DNA of 64,000 nucleotides, taken from positions 1 through 64,000 of the forward strand of contig NZ_PVLR01000021.1 in the NCBI RefSeq assembly GCF_002980625.1, written 5' to 3'. The position numbers were made by a program, and so were the translations under genes. How positions within the stretch are numbered: the first letter of the stretch is position 1; every line of letters starts with the position of its first letter. This stretch comes from Malikia spinosa (lineage in GTDB: Bacteria > Pseudomonadota > Gammaproteobacteria > Burkholderiales > Burkholderiaceae_C). The notes under the pieces were generated by a model. That model was not told the origin of the DNA and did no database searches. It saw only the letters and a program-made list of their open reading frames with translations. Positions 37,035 through 47,590 of the stretch are shown one piece after another.

Positions 37035-37339
37035 GTCTGACCCTGGGACATTTCCTCTCGCTGGGCGCGATCCTGTTCGCGCTGTCGGTGGTCGGCATCT
37101 ACCTGAACCGCAAGAACCTGATCGTGCTGCTGATGGCGATCGAGTTGATGCTGCTGGCGGTGAACATGAACTTCGTGGCCTTCGCCCATTACCTGGGTGA
37201 CCTCAACGGCCAGATTTTCGTGTTCTTCATCCTGACCGTTGCAGCCGCGGAGTCGGCCATCGGCCTCGCCATCCTGGTGCTGCTGTTCCGCAACAAGTCG
37301 TCCATCAACGTGGATGAGCTCAACTCGCTCAAGGGCTAA
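37031..37339 (+). CDS. nuoK: NADH-quinone oxidoreductase subunit K
   Basis: 102-residue membrane subunit with three helices. The conserved glutamates of the proton path are in [13 protein letters not shown] near residue 35 and [12 protein letters not shown] near residue 72. It begins 4 bases inside nuoJ and is followed by a 30-base gap before nuoL. Confidence 0.97.
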   Translation: MSLTLGHFLSLGAILFALSVVGIYLNRKNLIVLLMAIELMLLAVNMNFVAFAHYLGDLNGQIFVFFILTVAAAESAIGLAILVLLFRNKSSINVDELNSLKG

Positions 37340-37369
37340 GGGCTCGAGGGTTCAACGCCAAGTCAAAAA

Positions 37370-39430
37370 ATGAGTACAAGCCTCTCTGCAAGCACCTTGC
37401 TGGCGGTGCCGATGGCCCCGCTGGTCGGCTCCGCGCTGGCCGGCGTCCTCGGCACCCGGTTCGGCGGTAACCTGTTGGGCCGTCGTGCCGCCCACTGCCT
37501 GACCATCCTGGGCGTGTTCATCGCCCTCGTGATCTCGGTCATGACCTTCAACGACGTGATCGGCGGCGCCCGCTTCAACGCCACCATCTACGAATGGATG
37601 GTCGTCGGCGGCATGAAGATGGAAATCGGCTTCATGGTCGACGGCCTGACCGCGATGATGATGTGCGTGGTGACCTTCGTCTCGCTGATGGTCCACCTCT
37701 ACACCATCGGCTACATGCACGAGGACGAGGGCTACAACCGCTTCTTCGCCTACATCTCGCTGTTCACCTTCAGCATGCTGATGCTCGTCATGAGCAACAA
37801 CCTGCTGCAGCTGTTCTTCGGCTGGGAAGCCGTCGGCCTGGTGTCCTACCTGCTGATCGGTTTCTGGTTCAACAAGCCGACCGCGATCTTCGCCAACATG
37901 AAGGCCTTCCTGGTCAACCGTGTCGGTGACTTCGGCTTCATCCTCGGCATCGGTCTGCTGGCGGCCTACACCGGCTCGCTGAACTACACCGAGATCTTCG
38001 CCAAGGCGCCTGAGCTGGCCGCGATCGAGTTCCCGTGGTACATCATGGGGCAGGACGCGATGCTGGTGACCGTGATCGGCATCTGCCTGTTCATCGGCGC
38101 GATGGGCAAGTCGGCCCAGTTCCCGCTGCATGTCTGGCTGCCGGACTCGATGGAAGGCCCGACCCCGATCTCGGCGCTGATCCACGCCGCCACCATGGTG
38201 ACGGCCGGCATCTTCATGGTCGCGCGCATGTCGCCGATCTATGAGCTGTCGGACACCGCGCTGAACTTCATCCTCGTGATCGGCTCGATCACCGCGCTGT
38301 TCATGGGTTTCCTGGGCATCATCCAGAACGACATCAAGCGCGTGATTGCCTACTCGACGCTGTCGCAGCTGGGCTACATGACGGTCGCGCTGGGCGCCTC
38401 GGCCTACTCGGTCGCGGTGTTCCACCTGATGACGCACGCCTTCTTCAAGGCGCTGCTGTTCCTCGGTGCCGGCTCTGTCATCATGGGTCTGCACCACAAC
38501 CAGGACATCCGCTGGATGGGCAATGTGCGCAAGTACATGCCGATCACCTGGATCACCTTCGTGCTCGGCACGCTGGCACTGATCGGCACGCCGCTGTTCT
38601 CGGGCTTCTACTCGAAGGACAGCATCATCGAGGCGGTGCATTTCAGCCACCTGCCGGCGGCCGGTTTCGCCCACTTCGCGGTGCTGGCCGGCGTGTTCGT
38701 GACCTCGTTCTACTCGTTCCGCCTCTACTTCCTGGTCTTCCACGGCCAGGAGCGCTACGAGCAGAACCCGGACGCGCACCACGGCCATCACGACGATCAC
38801 CATGACGACCACGCCCCGCATGACGACCATGGCCACCATGGTGACGGCAAGCCGCACGAGTCGCCCTGGGTCGTGACCCTGCCGCTGGTGCTGCTGGCGA
38901 TTCCCTCGGTGCTGATCGGCTACTTCACGATCGAGCCGATGTTGTTTGGCGAGTTCCTGAAGGACGCGATCACGATCGATGCCGTCAAGCATCCGTCGCT
39001 GGCCGAGTTCGCCGCCGAATTCCACGGTCCGCTGGCCATGGCCCAGCACGGCCTGACCACGCCGCCGTTCTGGCTGGCCCTGGCCGGTGCCGTCTCGGCC
39101 TGGTACATGTACCTGATCAACCCTGCCGTGCCTGCCTTCTTCGCCCGCGTCCTGCGTCCGCTGATCGTGATCCTGGAGAACAAGTACTTCATGGACTGGA
39201 TCAACGAGAACATCCTGGCCAAGGCGGCTCGTGGCCTGGGCCTGGGTCTCTGGAAGGGCGGCGACCGCGGCATCATCGAAGGCGCCGTCGTCAACCTGAG
39301 CTGGAAGATCGTCGGCGCGGTCGCGGGCCTCGTGCGCCGCTTCCAGACCGGTTACCTGTATACCTACGCGTTCTGGATGATCGCAGGCGTGCTGGCCTTC
39401 ATGATCTATTTCGTGCAGCTCGCCAAATAA
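37370..39430 (+). CDS. nuoL: NADH-quinone oxidoreductase subunit L
   Basis: 686-residue antiporter-like proton-pumping subunit at the distal end of complex I. Key signatures are FFGWEAVGLVSYLLIGFW near residue 147, AMGKSAQFPLHVWLPDSMEG near residue 244 and LIHAATMVTAGIFMVAR. A long amphipathic helix and a final transmembrane segment close the protein. A hydrophilic loop at about residues 466-493 holds 12 histidines mixed with aspartates. Confidence 0.97.
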   Translation: MSTSLSASTLLAVPMAPLVGSALAGVLGTRFGGNLLGRRAAHCLTILGVFIALVISVMTFNDVIGGARFNATIYEWMVVGGMKMEIGFMVDGLTAMMMCVVTFVSLMVHLYTIGYMHEDEGYNRFFAYISLFTFSMLMLVMSNNLLQLFFGWEAVGLVSYLLIGFWFNKPTAIFANMKAFLVNRVGDFGFILGIGLLAAYTGSLNYTEIFAKAPELAAIEFPWYIMGQDAMLVTVIGICLFIGAMGKSAQFPLHVWLPDSMEGPTPISALIHAATMVTAGIFMVARMSPIYELSDTALNFILVIGSITALFMGFLGIIQNDIKRVIAYSTLSQLGYMTVALGASAYSVAVFHLMTHAFFKALLFLGAGSVIMGLHHNQDIRWMGNVRKYMPITWITFVLGTLALIGTPLFSGFYSKDSIIEAVHFSHLPAAGFAHFAVLAGVFVTSFYSFRLYFLVFHGQERYEQNPDAHHGHHDDHHDDHAPHDDHGHHGDGKPHESPWVVTLPLVLLAIPSVLIGYFTIEPMLFGEFLKDAITIDAVKHPSLAEFAAEFHGPLAMAQHGLTTPPFWLALAGAVSAWYMYLINPAVPAFFARVLRPLIVILENKYFMDWINENILAKAARGLGLGLWKGGDRGIIEGAVVNLSWKIVGAVAGLVRRFQTGYLYTYAFWMIAGVLAFMIYFVQLAK

Positions 39431-39443
39431 GGAGAAGAACAAG

Positions 39444-40922
39444 ATGGGTTTGCTGAGCCTTGCGATCTGGACGCCAGTCCTGTTTGGTGTCCTTCTACTC
39501 GCCATGGGTGGCGACAAGCGTGATGTGGGCGCCGTGCGCTGGCTCGCGCTGCTCGGTTCCGTCGCCGGCCTGGCCGTGACGGTGCCGCTCTACACCGGCT
39601 TCGAAACCGGTTCTGCCGCGATGCAGTTCGCCGAGCGGGTGTTGTGGGTGCCTGCCTTCAACATCCACTATCACCTGGCCATCGACGGCATCTCGCTGTG
39701 GCTGGTGCTGCTGACCGCCTTCATCAACGTGATCGTGGTGCTGGCCAGCTGGGAAGTGATCCAGGAGCGCGTGAACCAGTACATGGGCGCCTTCCTGATC
39801 CTGTCGGGCCTGATGATCGGTGTCTTCAGCGCGCAGGATGCGATGCTGTTCTACATCTTCTTCGAAGCCACCCTGATCCCGATGTACCTGATCATCGGCG
39901 TCTGGGGCGGCCCGAACAAGATCTACGCCGCGTTCAAGTTCTTCCTCTACACCTTGCTTGGCTCGCTGCTGATGCTGGTGGCGCTGATCTACCTGTACAA
40001 CGTCTCGGGTGGCAGCTTCGACCTGCAGGTCTGGTACCAGCTGCCGCTGGGCGCCAAGCCGCAGACCCTGCTGTTCTTCGCCTTCTTTGCCGCCTTCGCG
40101 GTCAAGATCCCGATGTGGCCGGTCCACACCTGGCTGCCTGACGTGCACGTCGAAGCGCCCACCGGCGGCTCGGCCGTGCTGGCCGCGATCATGCTGAAAC
40201 TGGGTGCCTACGGCTTCCTGCGCTTCTCGCTGCCGATCACGCCTGATGCCGCCCACGAGTGGTCGGGCCTGATGGTCGGTCTGTCGCTGGTGGCCGTGGT
40301 CTATGTCGGCCTGGTCGCGATGGTGCAGCAGGACATGAAGAAGCTGGTGGCCTATTCGTCGGTCGCCCACATGGGCTTCGTCTCGCTGGGCTTCTTCCTG
40401 TTCAACGATCTGGCGGTCTCGGGCGCCATCGTGCAGATGATTGCGCACGGCTTCGTCTCGGCTGCGATGTTCCTCGGCATCGGCGTGCTGTATGACCGCG
40501 TTCACTCGCGCGAGATCGCTTCCTACGGCGGCGTGGTCAACACCATGCCCAAGTTCGCCGCCTTCGCGCTGCTGTTCACGATGGCCAACTGCGGTCTGCC
40601 GGGAACGGCCGGCTTCGTCGGCGAGTGGATGGTGATCCTGGGTGCGATCAAGGTCAACTTCTGGGTCGGCCTGGTCGCCGCCAGCGCGCTGATCTTCGGC
40701 GCCGCCTATTCGCTCTGGATGTTCAAGCGCGTCTACCTGGGTCCGGTTGCCAATGACGACGTCAAGGCGCTGCAGGACATCAACGGTCGCGAATTCCTGG
40801 TCATGGCCCTGCTGGCTGTGATGGTGCTGTACATGGGTATTCATCCCAAGCCCTTCACCGACGTGATGGACGCTTCGGTGGCCGAGCTGCTCAAGCATGT
40901 GGCCGTCTCCAAGCTGCCCTGA
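39444..40922 (+). CDS. nuoM: NADH-quinone oxidoreductase subunit M
   Basis: 492-residue antiporter-like subunit with about 14 helices. Proton-path residues are recognisable in LFYIFFEATLIPMYLIIGVW near residue 137, AVKIPMWPVHTWLPDVHVEA near residue 219, and MKKLVAYSSVAHMGFV near residue 299. It starts 13 bases after nuoL with AAGGAG upstream. Confidence 0.97.
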   Translation: MGLLSLAIWTPVLFGVLLLAMGGDKRDVGAVRWLALLGSVAGLAVTVPLYTGFETGSAAMQFAERVLWVPAFNIHYHLAIDGISLWLVLLTAFINVIVVLASWEVIQERVNQYMGAFLILSGLMIGVFSAQDAMLFYIFFEATLIPMYLIIGVWGGPNKIYAAFKFFLYTLLGSLLMLVALIYLYNVSGGSFDLQVWYQLPLGAKPQTLLFFAFFAAFAVKIPMWPVHTWLPDVHVEAPTGGSAVLAAIMLKLGAYGFLRFSLPITPDAAHEWSGLMVGLSLVAVVYVGLVAMVQQDMKKLVAYSSVAHMGFVSLGFFLFNDLAVSGAIVQMIAHGFVSAAMFLGIGVLYDRVHSREIASYGGVVNTMPKFAAFALLFTMANCGLPGTAGFVGEWMVILGAIKVNFWVGLVAASALIFGAAYSLWMFKRVYLGPVANDDVKALQDINGREFLVMALLAVMVLYMGIHPKPFTDVMDASVAELLKHVAVSKLP

Positions 40923-40958
40923 GGCCCACCCCTCTCAACGTATCGAAAGAGCACAATA

Positions 40959-42443
40959 ATGATAGACAGTAACAACTGGGCGGCGGTTGCGCCGGAGCTG
41001 CTGCTCCTGGGCATGACCAGCCTGATCGCCCTGTTCGATCTGGCGGTCAAGACCCCGCTGCGCGGCGCGACCTACCGCCTGACGCTGCTGACGCTCGCGG
41101 TGGTGGCGGCCCTGCATTTCGTGCAGGCCGGCAGCGGCGAGACCGTCTACGCCTTCAGCAACATGATCGTGGTCGACACCATGGCCTCGCTGCTCAAGGG
41201 TTTCGCCTCCCTCGCGGTGCTGGTGACCCTGGTCTACAGCCGGCCTTATGCCGGTGCGCGCGACATGCTGCGCGCGGGCGACCTGTTCACGCTGTCGCTC
41301 TACTCGCTGCTGGGCATGTTCGTGATGATCTCGGGTCATCATTTCCTGACCCTGTACCTGGGTCTGGAGCTGCTGACGCTGCCGGGTTATGCCCTGGTCG
41401 CGCTGCGCCGCGACGAGCTGCGCTCGACCGAAGCCGCCATGAAGTATTTCGTGCTCGGCTCGCTGGCCAGCGGTTTCCTGCTCTACGGCCTGTCGCTGGT
41501 CTATGGCGCCACCGGTTCGCTCGACCTCGCCGGCGTGCAGGAAGCGATCTCCAGCGGCTTGATCGACAAGACCGTGCTGATGCTGGGTCTGGTGTTCGTG
41601 GTCGCCGGCCTGGCCTTCAAGCTGGGCGCCGTGCCGTTCCACATGTGGGTGCCCGACGTCTACCACGGCGCTCCGACTGCCGTCACGTTGATGATCGGTG
41701 GCGCGCCCAAGCTGGCCGCCTTCGCGATCGTGATGCGACTGCTGGTCGAAGGCATGCTGCCGCTGGTCTGGCATTGGCAGCAGATGCTGATCGTGCTGGC
41801 CGTGGCCTCGCTGCTGATCGGCAACCTGGCGGCTGTGGCGCAGACCAACCTCAAGCGCATGCTGGCCTTCTCGACCATCGCGCAGATGGGCTTCGTGCTG
41901 CTGTCCTTCGCCTCGGGCGTCGTCGATCAGGACGGTACCAACATGAACGCGGCCTACAGCTCGGCCATGTTCTACATGATCACCTACGTGTTGACCACGC
42001 TCGCGACCTTCGGCGTGATCCTGCTGCTGGCGCGTGACGGCTTCGAGTCCGAGGAAATCTCGGACCTGGCCGGCCTGAACCAGCGCAACCCGCTGTTTGC
42101 CGGTGTCATGACCGCCTGCATGTTCTCGCTCGCGGGCGTGCCGCCCCTGGTCGGCTTCATGGCCAAGTTCTCGGTGCTGCAGTCGCTGCTCAATGCCGGC
42201 GGCGGCATCTACATCGGCCTGACGGTGTTCGCGGTCATGATGTCGCTGATCGGCGCCTTCTACTACCTGCGCGTGGTCAAGGTCATGTACTTCGACGCTC
42301 CGGTGCAGACCGCCGCGATCGAGGCCGCTGCCGACCAGCGCATCGTGCTGGCACTCAACGGCGCGCTGGTGCTGGGCCTGGGCCTGATGCCGGGCGGCCT
42401 GATGATGCTGTGCGACCGGGCCATCCTGGCACTGTGGCACTGA
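40959..42443 (+). CDS. nuoN: NADH-quinone oxidoreductase subunit N
   Basis: 494-residue antiporter-like subunit next to the quinone module in the membrane arm. LYLGLELLTLPGYALVALRR near residue 133 and AFKLGAVPFHMWVPDVYHGA near residue 217 carry the conserved Glu and Lys. It is the last complex I gene, 36 bases after nuoM, and completes the full nuoA-nuoN set. Confidence 0.97.
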   Translation: MIDSNNWAAVAPELLLLGMTSLIALFDLAVKTPLRGATYRLTLLTLAVVAALHFVQAGSGETVYAFSNMIVVDTMASLLKGFASLAVLVTLVYSRPYAGARDMLRAGDLFTLSLYSLLGMFVMISGHHFLTLYLGLELLTLPGYALVALRRDELRSTEAAMKYFVLGSLASGFLLYGLSLVYGATGSLDLAGVQEAISSGLIDKTVLMLGLVFVVAGLAFKLGAVPFHMWVPDVYHGAPTAVTLMIGGAPKLAAFAIVMRLLVEGMLPLVWHWQQMLIVLAVASLLIGNLAAVAQTNLKRMLAFSTIAQMGFVLLSFASGVVDQDGTNMNAAYSSAMFYMITYVLTTLATFGVILLLARDGFESEEISDLAGLNQRNPLFAGVMTACMFSLAGVPPLVGFMAKFSVLQSLLNAGGGIYIGLTVFAVMMSLIGAFYYLRVVKVMYFDAPVQTAAIEAAADQRIVLALNGALVLGLGLMPGGLMMLCDRAILALWH

Positions 42444-42456
42444 GCGGCGCATTGGC

Positions 42457-42756
42457 ATGAACCAGACTTCGTCGGTCTGGCTGGTCTTGCTGGCTGCCCT
42501 GGCAGCCGCCAACCTGCCTTTCCTGAGCCAGCGTCTGCTGGGTTGCTGGCCGACACGCTCGGGCGACAAGGGCCTGGCGCTGCGGCTGCTTGAGCTGGCC
42601 CTGCTTTACCTGCTGGTCGGTGGCCTGGGTCTGGCGCTTGAGCAGGCGCTGGGCCAGATCTACCCCCAGGGCTGGGAGTTCTATGCCATCACCGCCACCC
42701 TGTTCCTGACGCTGGCCTTCCCGGGCTTCGTCTGGCGCTATCTGGTGCGGCATTGA
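42457..42756 (+). CDS. DUF2818 family membrane protein
   Basis: 99-residue protein with three predicted helices (about 3-23, 43-67 and 75-95). It resembles the DUF2818 proteins that follow nuoN in many Burkholderiales. It starts 13 bases after nuoN and is probably in the nuo transcript. A role in complex I assembly or stability is plausible from position only. Confidence 0.85.
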   Translation: MNQTSSVWLVLLAALAAANLPFLSQRLLGCWPTRSGDKGLALRLLELALLYLLVGGLGLALEQALGQIYPQGWEFYAITATLFLTLAFPGFVWRYLVRH

Positions 42757-42785
42757 GCCCCTGTGCCCCCGAAGTTTCCCCATCC

Positions 42786-42814
42786 GCAGCCCCGTCATGG
42801 GGCTTCGTCGTTTC
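42786..42814 (+). terminator. Probable terminator of the nuo operon
   Basis: AGCCCC-GTCAT-GGGGCT forms a 6-base-pair stem followed by TCGTCGTTTCT. It lies 30 bases after the DUF2818 stop. The U-tract is interrupted, so strength is uncertain. Confidence 0.5.
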
Positions 42815-42852
42815 TGCGCCCACCCCCTGTCAACTGACCTGCGTGAACTGAC

Positions 42853-43461
42853 ATGACCCATCCCCTGCTGCCCGAGTTGCAACCGGCCCATCTGCGCGAG
42901 GTCTGCGTCGACAGCGCAACCGTCTTCCAAGGCCATTTCCTGCACGCGCTGCGCGACACCGTGCGCCTGCCCGACGGCTCGAGCGCGGTGCGCGAATACA
43001 TCAAGCATCCCGGCGCCGTCATGGTGATCCCGCTGCTCGACGACGGCCGGGTCGTGCTCGAGCGCCAGTACCGCTATCCGCTGCAGCGCGCCTTGCTCGA
43101 GTTCCCGGCCGGCAAGATCGACCCGGGCGAGGACCATTTCGCCTGTGCCCGGCGTGAGCTGCGCGAGGAGACCGGCTACAGCGCGCGCGAATGGGCCAAG
43201 GCCGGCGTGCTGCATCCGGTGCTGGCCTATGCCGACGAGTTCATCGAGATCTGGTTCGCGCGCGGACTGAGCCTGGGTGAGCGCGAGCTCGACCAGGGCG
43301 AGTTCCTCGACGTGCTGGCCGCCACGCCCGAGGAACTGTTGGCGGCCTGCCGTGACGGCGTGTTGACCGACAGCAAGACGCTGACCGGACTGCTCTGGCT
43401 GCAGAACACCCGGTCGGGCGCCTGGACGCTGGACTGGCAGCCCGCACCGGCCCAGGACTAG
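42853..43461 (+). CDS. NUDIX hydrolase, ADP-ribose pyrophosphatase type
   Basis: 202-residue soluble hydrolase that likely cleaves ADP-ribose or related nucleotide sugars. The Nudix box GKIDPGEDHFACARRELREE-TGY near residue 94 has all consensus residues, and the upstream YPLQRALLEFPAGKID and downstream YADEFIEIWFARGL fit the ADP-ribose group (NudF-like). The order nuoN-DUF2818-NUDIX is usual in the group. It converges on the glutamate dehydrogenase gene with 12 bases between stops. Confidence 0.9.
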   Translation: MTHPLLPELQPAHLREVCVDSATVFQGHFLHALRDTVRLPDGSSAVREYIKHPGAVMVIPLLDDGRVVLERQYRYPLQRALLEFPAGKIDPGEDHFACARRELREETGYSAREWAKAGVLHPVLAYADEFIEIWFARGLSLGERELDQGEFLDVLAATPEELLAACRDGVLTDSKTLTGLLWLQNTRSGAWTLDWQPAPAQD

Positions 43462-43473
43462 ATCAGCGGCAGA

Positions 43474-44760
43474 TCACGGGTAGAGACCGCGCAGGTCGCG
43501 TGCGCGCAGGATGCGCTGGCAGGCGATGATGAAGGTCGCCGTGCGCAGGCTGACCTGGTGCTCGCTGGCGACCTGCCAGACGGCGGCGAAGGCGTCGCGC
43601 ATGATCTTGATCAGGCGCGCATTGATCTCGTCCTCGCTCCAGAAAAAGCTCGAGAAGTCCTGCACCCATTCGAAGTAGCTGACCGTCACGCCACCGGCGT
43701 TGGCAATCACGTCGGGCAGCACCAGCACGCCACGCTCATGCAGGATGTCGTCGGCCTGCGGCGTGGTCGGGCCGTTGGCGCCCTCGATCACCAGCTTGGC
43801 CCTGATCCGGTGCGCATTGGCCGCGGTGATCTGCTGCTCGAGCGCCGCCGGGATCAGGATGTCGCAGTCGACATCCCAGAAGCTGTCCTGGCTTACTGCC
43901 TGCGCGCCTGGAAAATCCAGCACCGAGCCCTGGCGTTGTACATGGGCCTGCAGGGCCGCCAGGTCCAGCCCGCTGTCCTGGTAGACCGTGCCGGCATGGT
44001 CCTGCACTGCTACCACGCGCGCGCCCGCTTCGGCAAACAGCCGTGCCGCGACGCCGCCGACGTTGCCAAAGCCCTGCACCGCGACCCGCGCCCCCTTGAG
44101 CTCAAGCCCGATGCGCGCCGCCGCTTCCTGGCCGACCGTGAACACGCCGCGCCCGGTCGCCTCGCGCCGGCCCAGCGAGCCGCCGAGGTCGATCGGCTTG
44201 CCGGTGACGACGCCGGTCGCGTTCTCGCCGACGTTCATCGAGTAGGTGTCCATCATCCAGGCCATCACCTGCTCGTTGGTGTTGACATCGGGCGCCGGGA
44301 TGTCCTTGGTCGGGCCGATGATCAGGCCGATCTCGCTGGTGTAGCGCCGCGTCACCCGCTCGAGCTCGCCGCGCGAGAGCTGGCGCGGATCGACCCGGAT
44401 ACCGCCCTTGGCACCGCCAAACGGCACGTTGACCGCCGCGTTCTTGATCGACATCCAGGCCGACAGCGCCATCACCTCGGACAGCGTCACATCCTGGTGA
44501 AAACGCACGCCGCCCTTGCCCGGTCCGCGCGAGGTGTTGTGCTGCACCCGGTAGCCCTCGAAATGCGCGATGCGACCGTCATCCATCTGGATCGGCACGT
44601 CGACGATCAGGATGCGCTTGGGCCGGGTCAGGGTCTCGACCCAGCGGGACAGATCGCCCAGATAGGGCGTGACGCGGTCGACCTGCTGCAGGAAGATGCC
44701 CCAGGGACCGAGATGGTCGGCTTGCAGGTAGGAGGGCAGGGAGTTGAGGACTTGGCTCAT
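43474..44760 (-). CDS. Glutamate dehydrogenase, NAD-type (Glu/Leu/Phe/Val family)
   Basis: 428-residue enzyme catalysing glutamate + NAD(P)+ to 2-oxoglutarate and ammonium. Substrate site [16 protein letters not shown] near residue 75, catalytic Lys in [15 protein letters not shown], and Rossmann motif [20 protein letters not shown] near residue 222. The length and PFGGAKGGI form match the hexameric NAD-preferring group (RocG/GudB-like). The ATG 44758-44760 begins [12 protein letters not shown]; the longer open frame lacks similarity. Divergent from a CoA-type NUDIX gene. Confidence 0.93.
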   Translation of the reverse strand: MSQVLNSLPSYLQADHLGPWGIFLQQVDRVTPYLGDLSRWVETLTRPKRILIVDVPIQMDDGRIAHFEGYRVQHNTSRGPGKGGVRFHQDVTLSEVMALSAWMSIKNAAVNVPFGGAKGGIRVDPRQLSRGELERVTRRYTSEIGLIIGPTKDIPAPDVNTNEQVMAWMMDTYSMNVGENATGVVTGKPIDLGGSLGRREATGRGVFTVGQEAAARIGLELKGARVAVQGFGNVGGVAARLFAEAGARVVAVQDHAGTVYQDSGLDLAALQAHVQRQGSVLDFPGAQAVSQDSFWDVDCDILIPAALEQQITAANAHRIRAKLVIEGANGPTTPQADDILHERGVLVLPDVIANAGGVTVSYFEWVQDFSSFFWSEDEINARLIKIMRDAFAAVWQVASEHQVSLRTATFIIACQRILRARDLRGLYP

Positions 44761-44839
44761 GGACAGTACCCGAGTTGAATGAGTTGCCGAGCATAAGCAG
44801 CCTGCTGTTGCCTGTCCAAGGCCGATTGTTTTATGCTTT

Positions 44840-44854
44840 ATGCAAAAAATGCAT
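44840..44854. promoter_or_regulatory. Inverted repeat upstream of glutamate dehydrogenase
   Basis: ATGCA-A5-TGCAT is a perfect inverted repeat in an AT-rich stretch of the 222-base region between the divergent glutamate dehydrogenase and NUDIX genes. It may be an operator. No sigma-70 or sigma-54 promoter was recognised with confidence in this region. Confidence 0.25.
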
Positions 44855-44982
44855 GGAAGGGGCGGCTGCAAAGGGTGGGCGCGATCGGCCTGCACTCAGG
44901 CCGGCACAGCGCGGCACAGCAAGGCACAATTGCCCGAGTCTCCACAGCCCTGTTTCGGCGCGCCAGCGAAAAACTCCTACCC

Positions 44983-45645
<663 letters not shown>

Positions 45646-45688
45646 GCCGGGCTGCGCCGCCGGGCCCGCGCGCCGCTATCATCAGGGC

Positions 45689-46648
45689 ATGAGTTTCTTC
45701 GCCATCTTCCTTGCTCTCCTGCTCGAGCAGGCCCGGCCGCTGGGCCGGGACAATACCGCGCATCGCCTGGCAACGGCCTGGCGGCGCTGGGTCAGGCGCA
45801 GCCTCGATGCGGGCCAGGCGCCGCATGGCTGGATGGCCTGGAGCGCGGCGGCGCTGGTGCCGGCCCTGCTCGCGGCGCTGGTGCACTGGCTGCTGTTGCC
45901 CTTCAGCGACCTGCTGGTGTTTGCCTGGACGGTCGGCGTGCTGTACCTGACGCTCGGGTTTCGCCAGTTCAGCCATTACTTCACCGCGATCCGGCAGGCG
46001 CTCGAGTCCAACGACGAGGCCACCGCGCGTGCCCAGCTGGCCGAATGGCAGCAGGTCGAGGTCGGCGAGCTGCCGCGCCAGGAGCTGCTGCGCCATGTGA
46101 TCGAGCATTCGGCGCTGGCGGCGCACCACCATGTCTTCGGCGTCCTGTTCGCCTATTCGGTCTTTGCCGCGTTCGGTTTCGGGCCGGCCGGTGCGGTGCT
46201 CTACCGCATGGCCGAGTCGCTGGCGCGGCGCTGGCAGCCGCGCCTGCAGGATGCGCCCAGCAGCGCGGTGCAGCAGGCGGCCGCCCAGGGTTGGCGCTGG
46301 ATCGACCATGTGCCGGCACGCGCGACCGCGCTGGCCTTTGCCGTGGTCGGCAACTTCGAGGAGGCGATTGCGGCCTGGCGCTCGGACGCTACCCGCGCCG
46401 CCCAGAGCAATGACGGCATCGTGCTGGCCGCCACCGCCGGCGCCATCAACGTCCGGCTCGGCGGCCTCGGGTTGGGCGCCAATCTCGGTGCCAACGAGGT
46501 CGGAGGCCCCGAGCTGTCTAATGTCTGGAGCGAAGGCCGCGAACCGCAGAACGCCCATCTGACCAGCCTGGTCGGGCTGGTCTGGCGCTCGGTGGTGCTG
46601 TGGCTGCTGCTGCTCGCGCTGATGACGCTGGCACGCAGCGTCGGCTGA
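45689..46648 (+). CDS. CobD/CbiB-like (AmpE-like) integral membrane protein
   Basis: 319-residue protein with about four helices: LLLEQARPLG at the start, a helix near 50-68, one near 75-92 and one near the C-terminus. The pattern MSFFAIFLALLLEQARPL, then HHVFGVLFAYSVFAAFGFGPAGAVLYR and ATAGAINVRLGG, matches CobD/CbiB (adenosylcobinamide-phosphate synthase) and AmpE relatives. No other cobalamin genes are nearby, so a cobalamin role is not supported and regulatory or unknown function is equally possible. Confidence 0.75.
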   Translation: MSFFAIFLALLLEQARPLGRDNTAHRLATAWRRWVRRSLDAGQAPHGWMAWSAAALVPALLAALVHWLLLPFSDLLVFAWTVGVLYLTLGFRQFSHYFTAIRQALESNDEATARAQLAEWQQVEVGELPRQELLRHVIEHSALAAHHHVFGVLFAYSVFAAFGFGPAGAVLYRMAESLARRWQPRLQDAPSSAVQQAAAQGWRWIDHVPARATALAFAVVGNFEEAIAAWRSDATRAAQSNDGIVLAATAGAINVRLGGLGLGANLGANEVGGPELSNVWSEGREPQNAHLTSLVGLVWRSVVLWLLLLALMTLARSVG

Positions 46649-46663
46649 GCTGGGTCGAGCGCT

Positions 46664-47578
46664 TCAGTAGCGCGGCTGTGACAGCTCGGCGAACAGCTCG
46701 CCGTAGAGGCGGTAGCGGTTCTCGCTGATGCCGCCTTCGACGCCGACCGCATCGCGCACCGCGCAGCCCGGCTCGTGCAGGTGGCTGCAGTTGTAGAAGC
46801 GGCAGTGACCAAGCCGGACCGAGAAGTCGGGCATCAGCTGCGCGAGCCGGGTCGGCTCGATATGGTGCAAGCCGAATTCCTGGAAACCGGGTGAATCGAT
46901 TAGCGCGGTGGTCTTGGGTCCATCAACGCCATCGACCCAGTACCAGGTGGTGCTGGTGGTGGTGTGCTTGCCGCTGTTGAGCGCGCGCGAGATCTCGTTG
47001 GTCTGGGCGCGAGCCGCCGGCACCAGCCGGTTGATCAGCGTGCTCTTGCCCGCGCCCGAGGGGCCCAGCACCAGCGTGGTCTTGCCCTGCAGCTGCTGCT
47101 CGAGCGCTTCCACCCCGGCTTGCGCGCCGTCTTGCAGCGACAGCGCCAGCACGGTCTGGCCCATCGCGCGGTAGGGTTCGAGCCGCTGCCAGGCGCGCTC
47201 GAACAGGGCGCCGAGGTCGCTCTTGTTGAGCACGATCAGCACCGCGATCGATTCGGCCTGGGCCGCGATCAGCGCGCGCGTGAGCTGGCTCTCGGAGAAC
47301 TCGGGCTCGGCGGCCAGCAGCACCAGCACCTGGTCCAGGTTGGCGGCAAAGGACTTGGTCCGGATCTCGTCCTGGCGATACAGCAGGTTGCGCCGTGGCT
47401 GCAGTTTCTCGATCGTGCCTTCGTCGGCGCTGGCCTGCCACCAGACGCGGTCGCCGACCACGGCCTGGCTCTTCTTGCCGCGCGGATGGCAGATCAGGCG
47501 CTCGCCCGTCTCGGTCTCGACCAGGCAGTGGCGGCCGTAGGCGGCGATGACCAGTCCGGGGCGTAGGGAATCATTCAT
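46664..47578 (-). CDS. rsgA: Ribosome small subunit-dependent GTPase RsgA
   Basis: 304-residue circularly permuted GTPase that matures the 30S subunit. N-terminal OB fold, then G4 LNKSDLG near residue 117, G1 LGPSGAGKSTLINRL near residue 170, and G3 LIDSPGFQEFG near residue 227. The C-terminal zinc knuckle CRFYNCSHLHEPGC is intact. The start MNDSLRPGLVIAAYGRH is the family beginning. It is followed on the same strand at the next gene boundary by the CobD-like gene converging with 15 bases between. Confidence 0.96.
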   Translation of the reverse strand: MNDSLRPGLVIAAYGRHCLVETETGERLICHPRGKKSQAVVGDRVWWQASADEGTIEKLQPRRNLLYRQDEIRTKSFAANLDQVLVLLAAEPEFSESQLTRALIAAQAESIAVLIVLNKSDLGALFERAWQRLEPYRAMGQTVLALSLQDGAQAGVEALEQQLQGKTTLVLGPSGAGKSTLINRLVPAARAQTNEISRALNSGKHTTTSTTWYWVDGVDGPKTTALIDSPGFQEFGLHHIEPTRLAQLMPDFSVRLGHCRFYNCSHLHEPGCAVRDAVGVEGGISENRYRLYGELFAELSQPRY

Positions 47579-47590
47579 GTCGGGAGGGTC

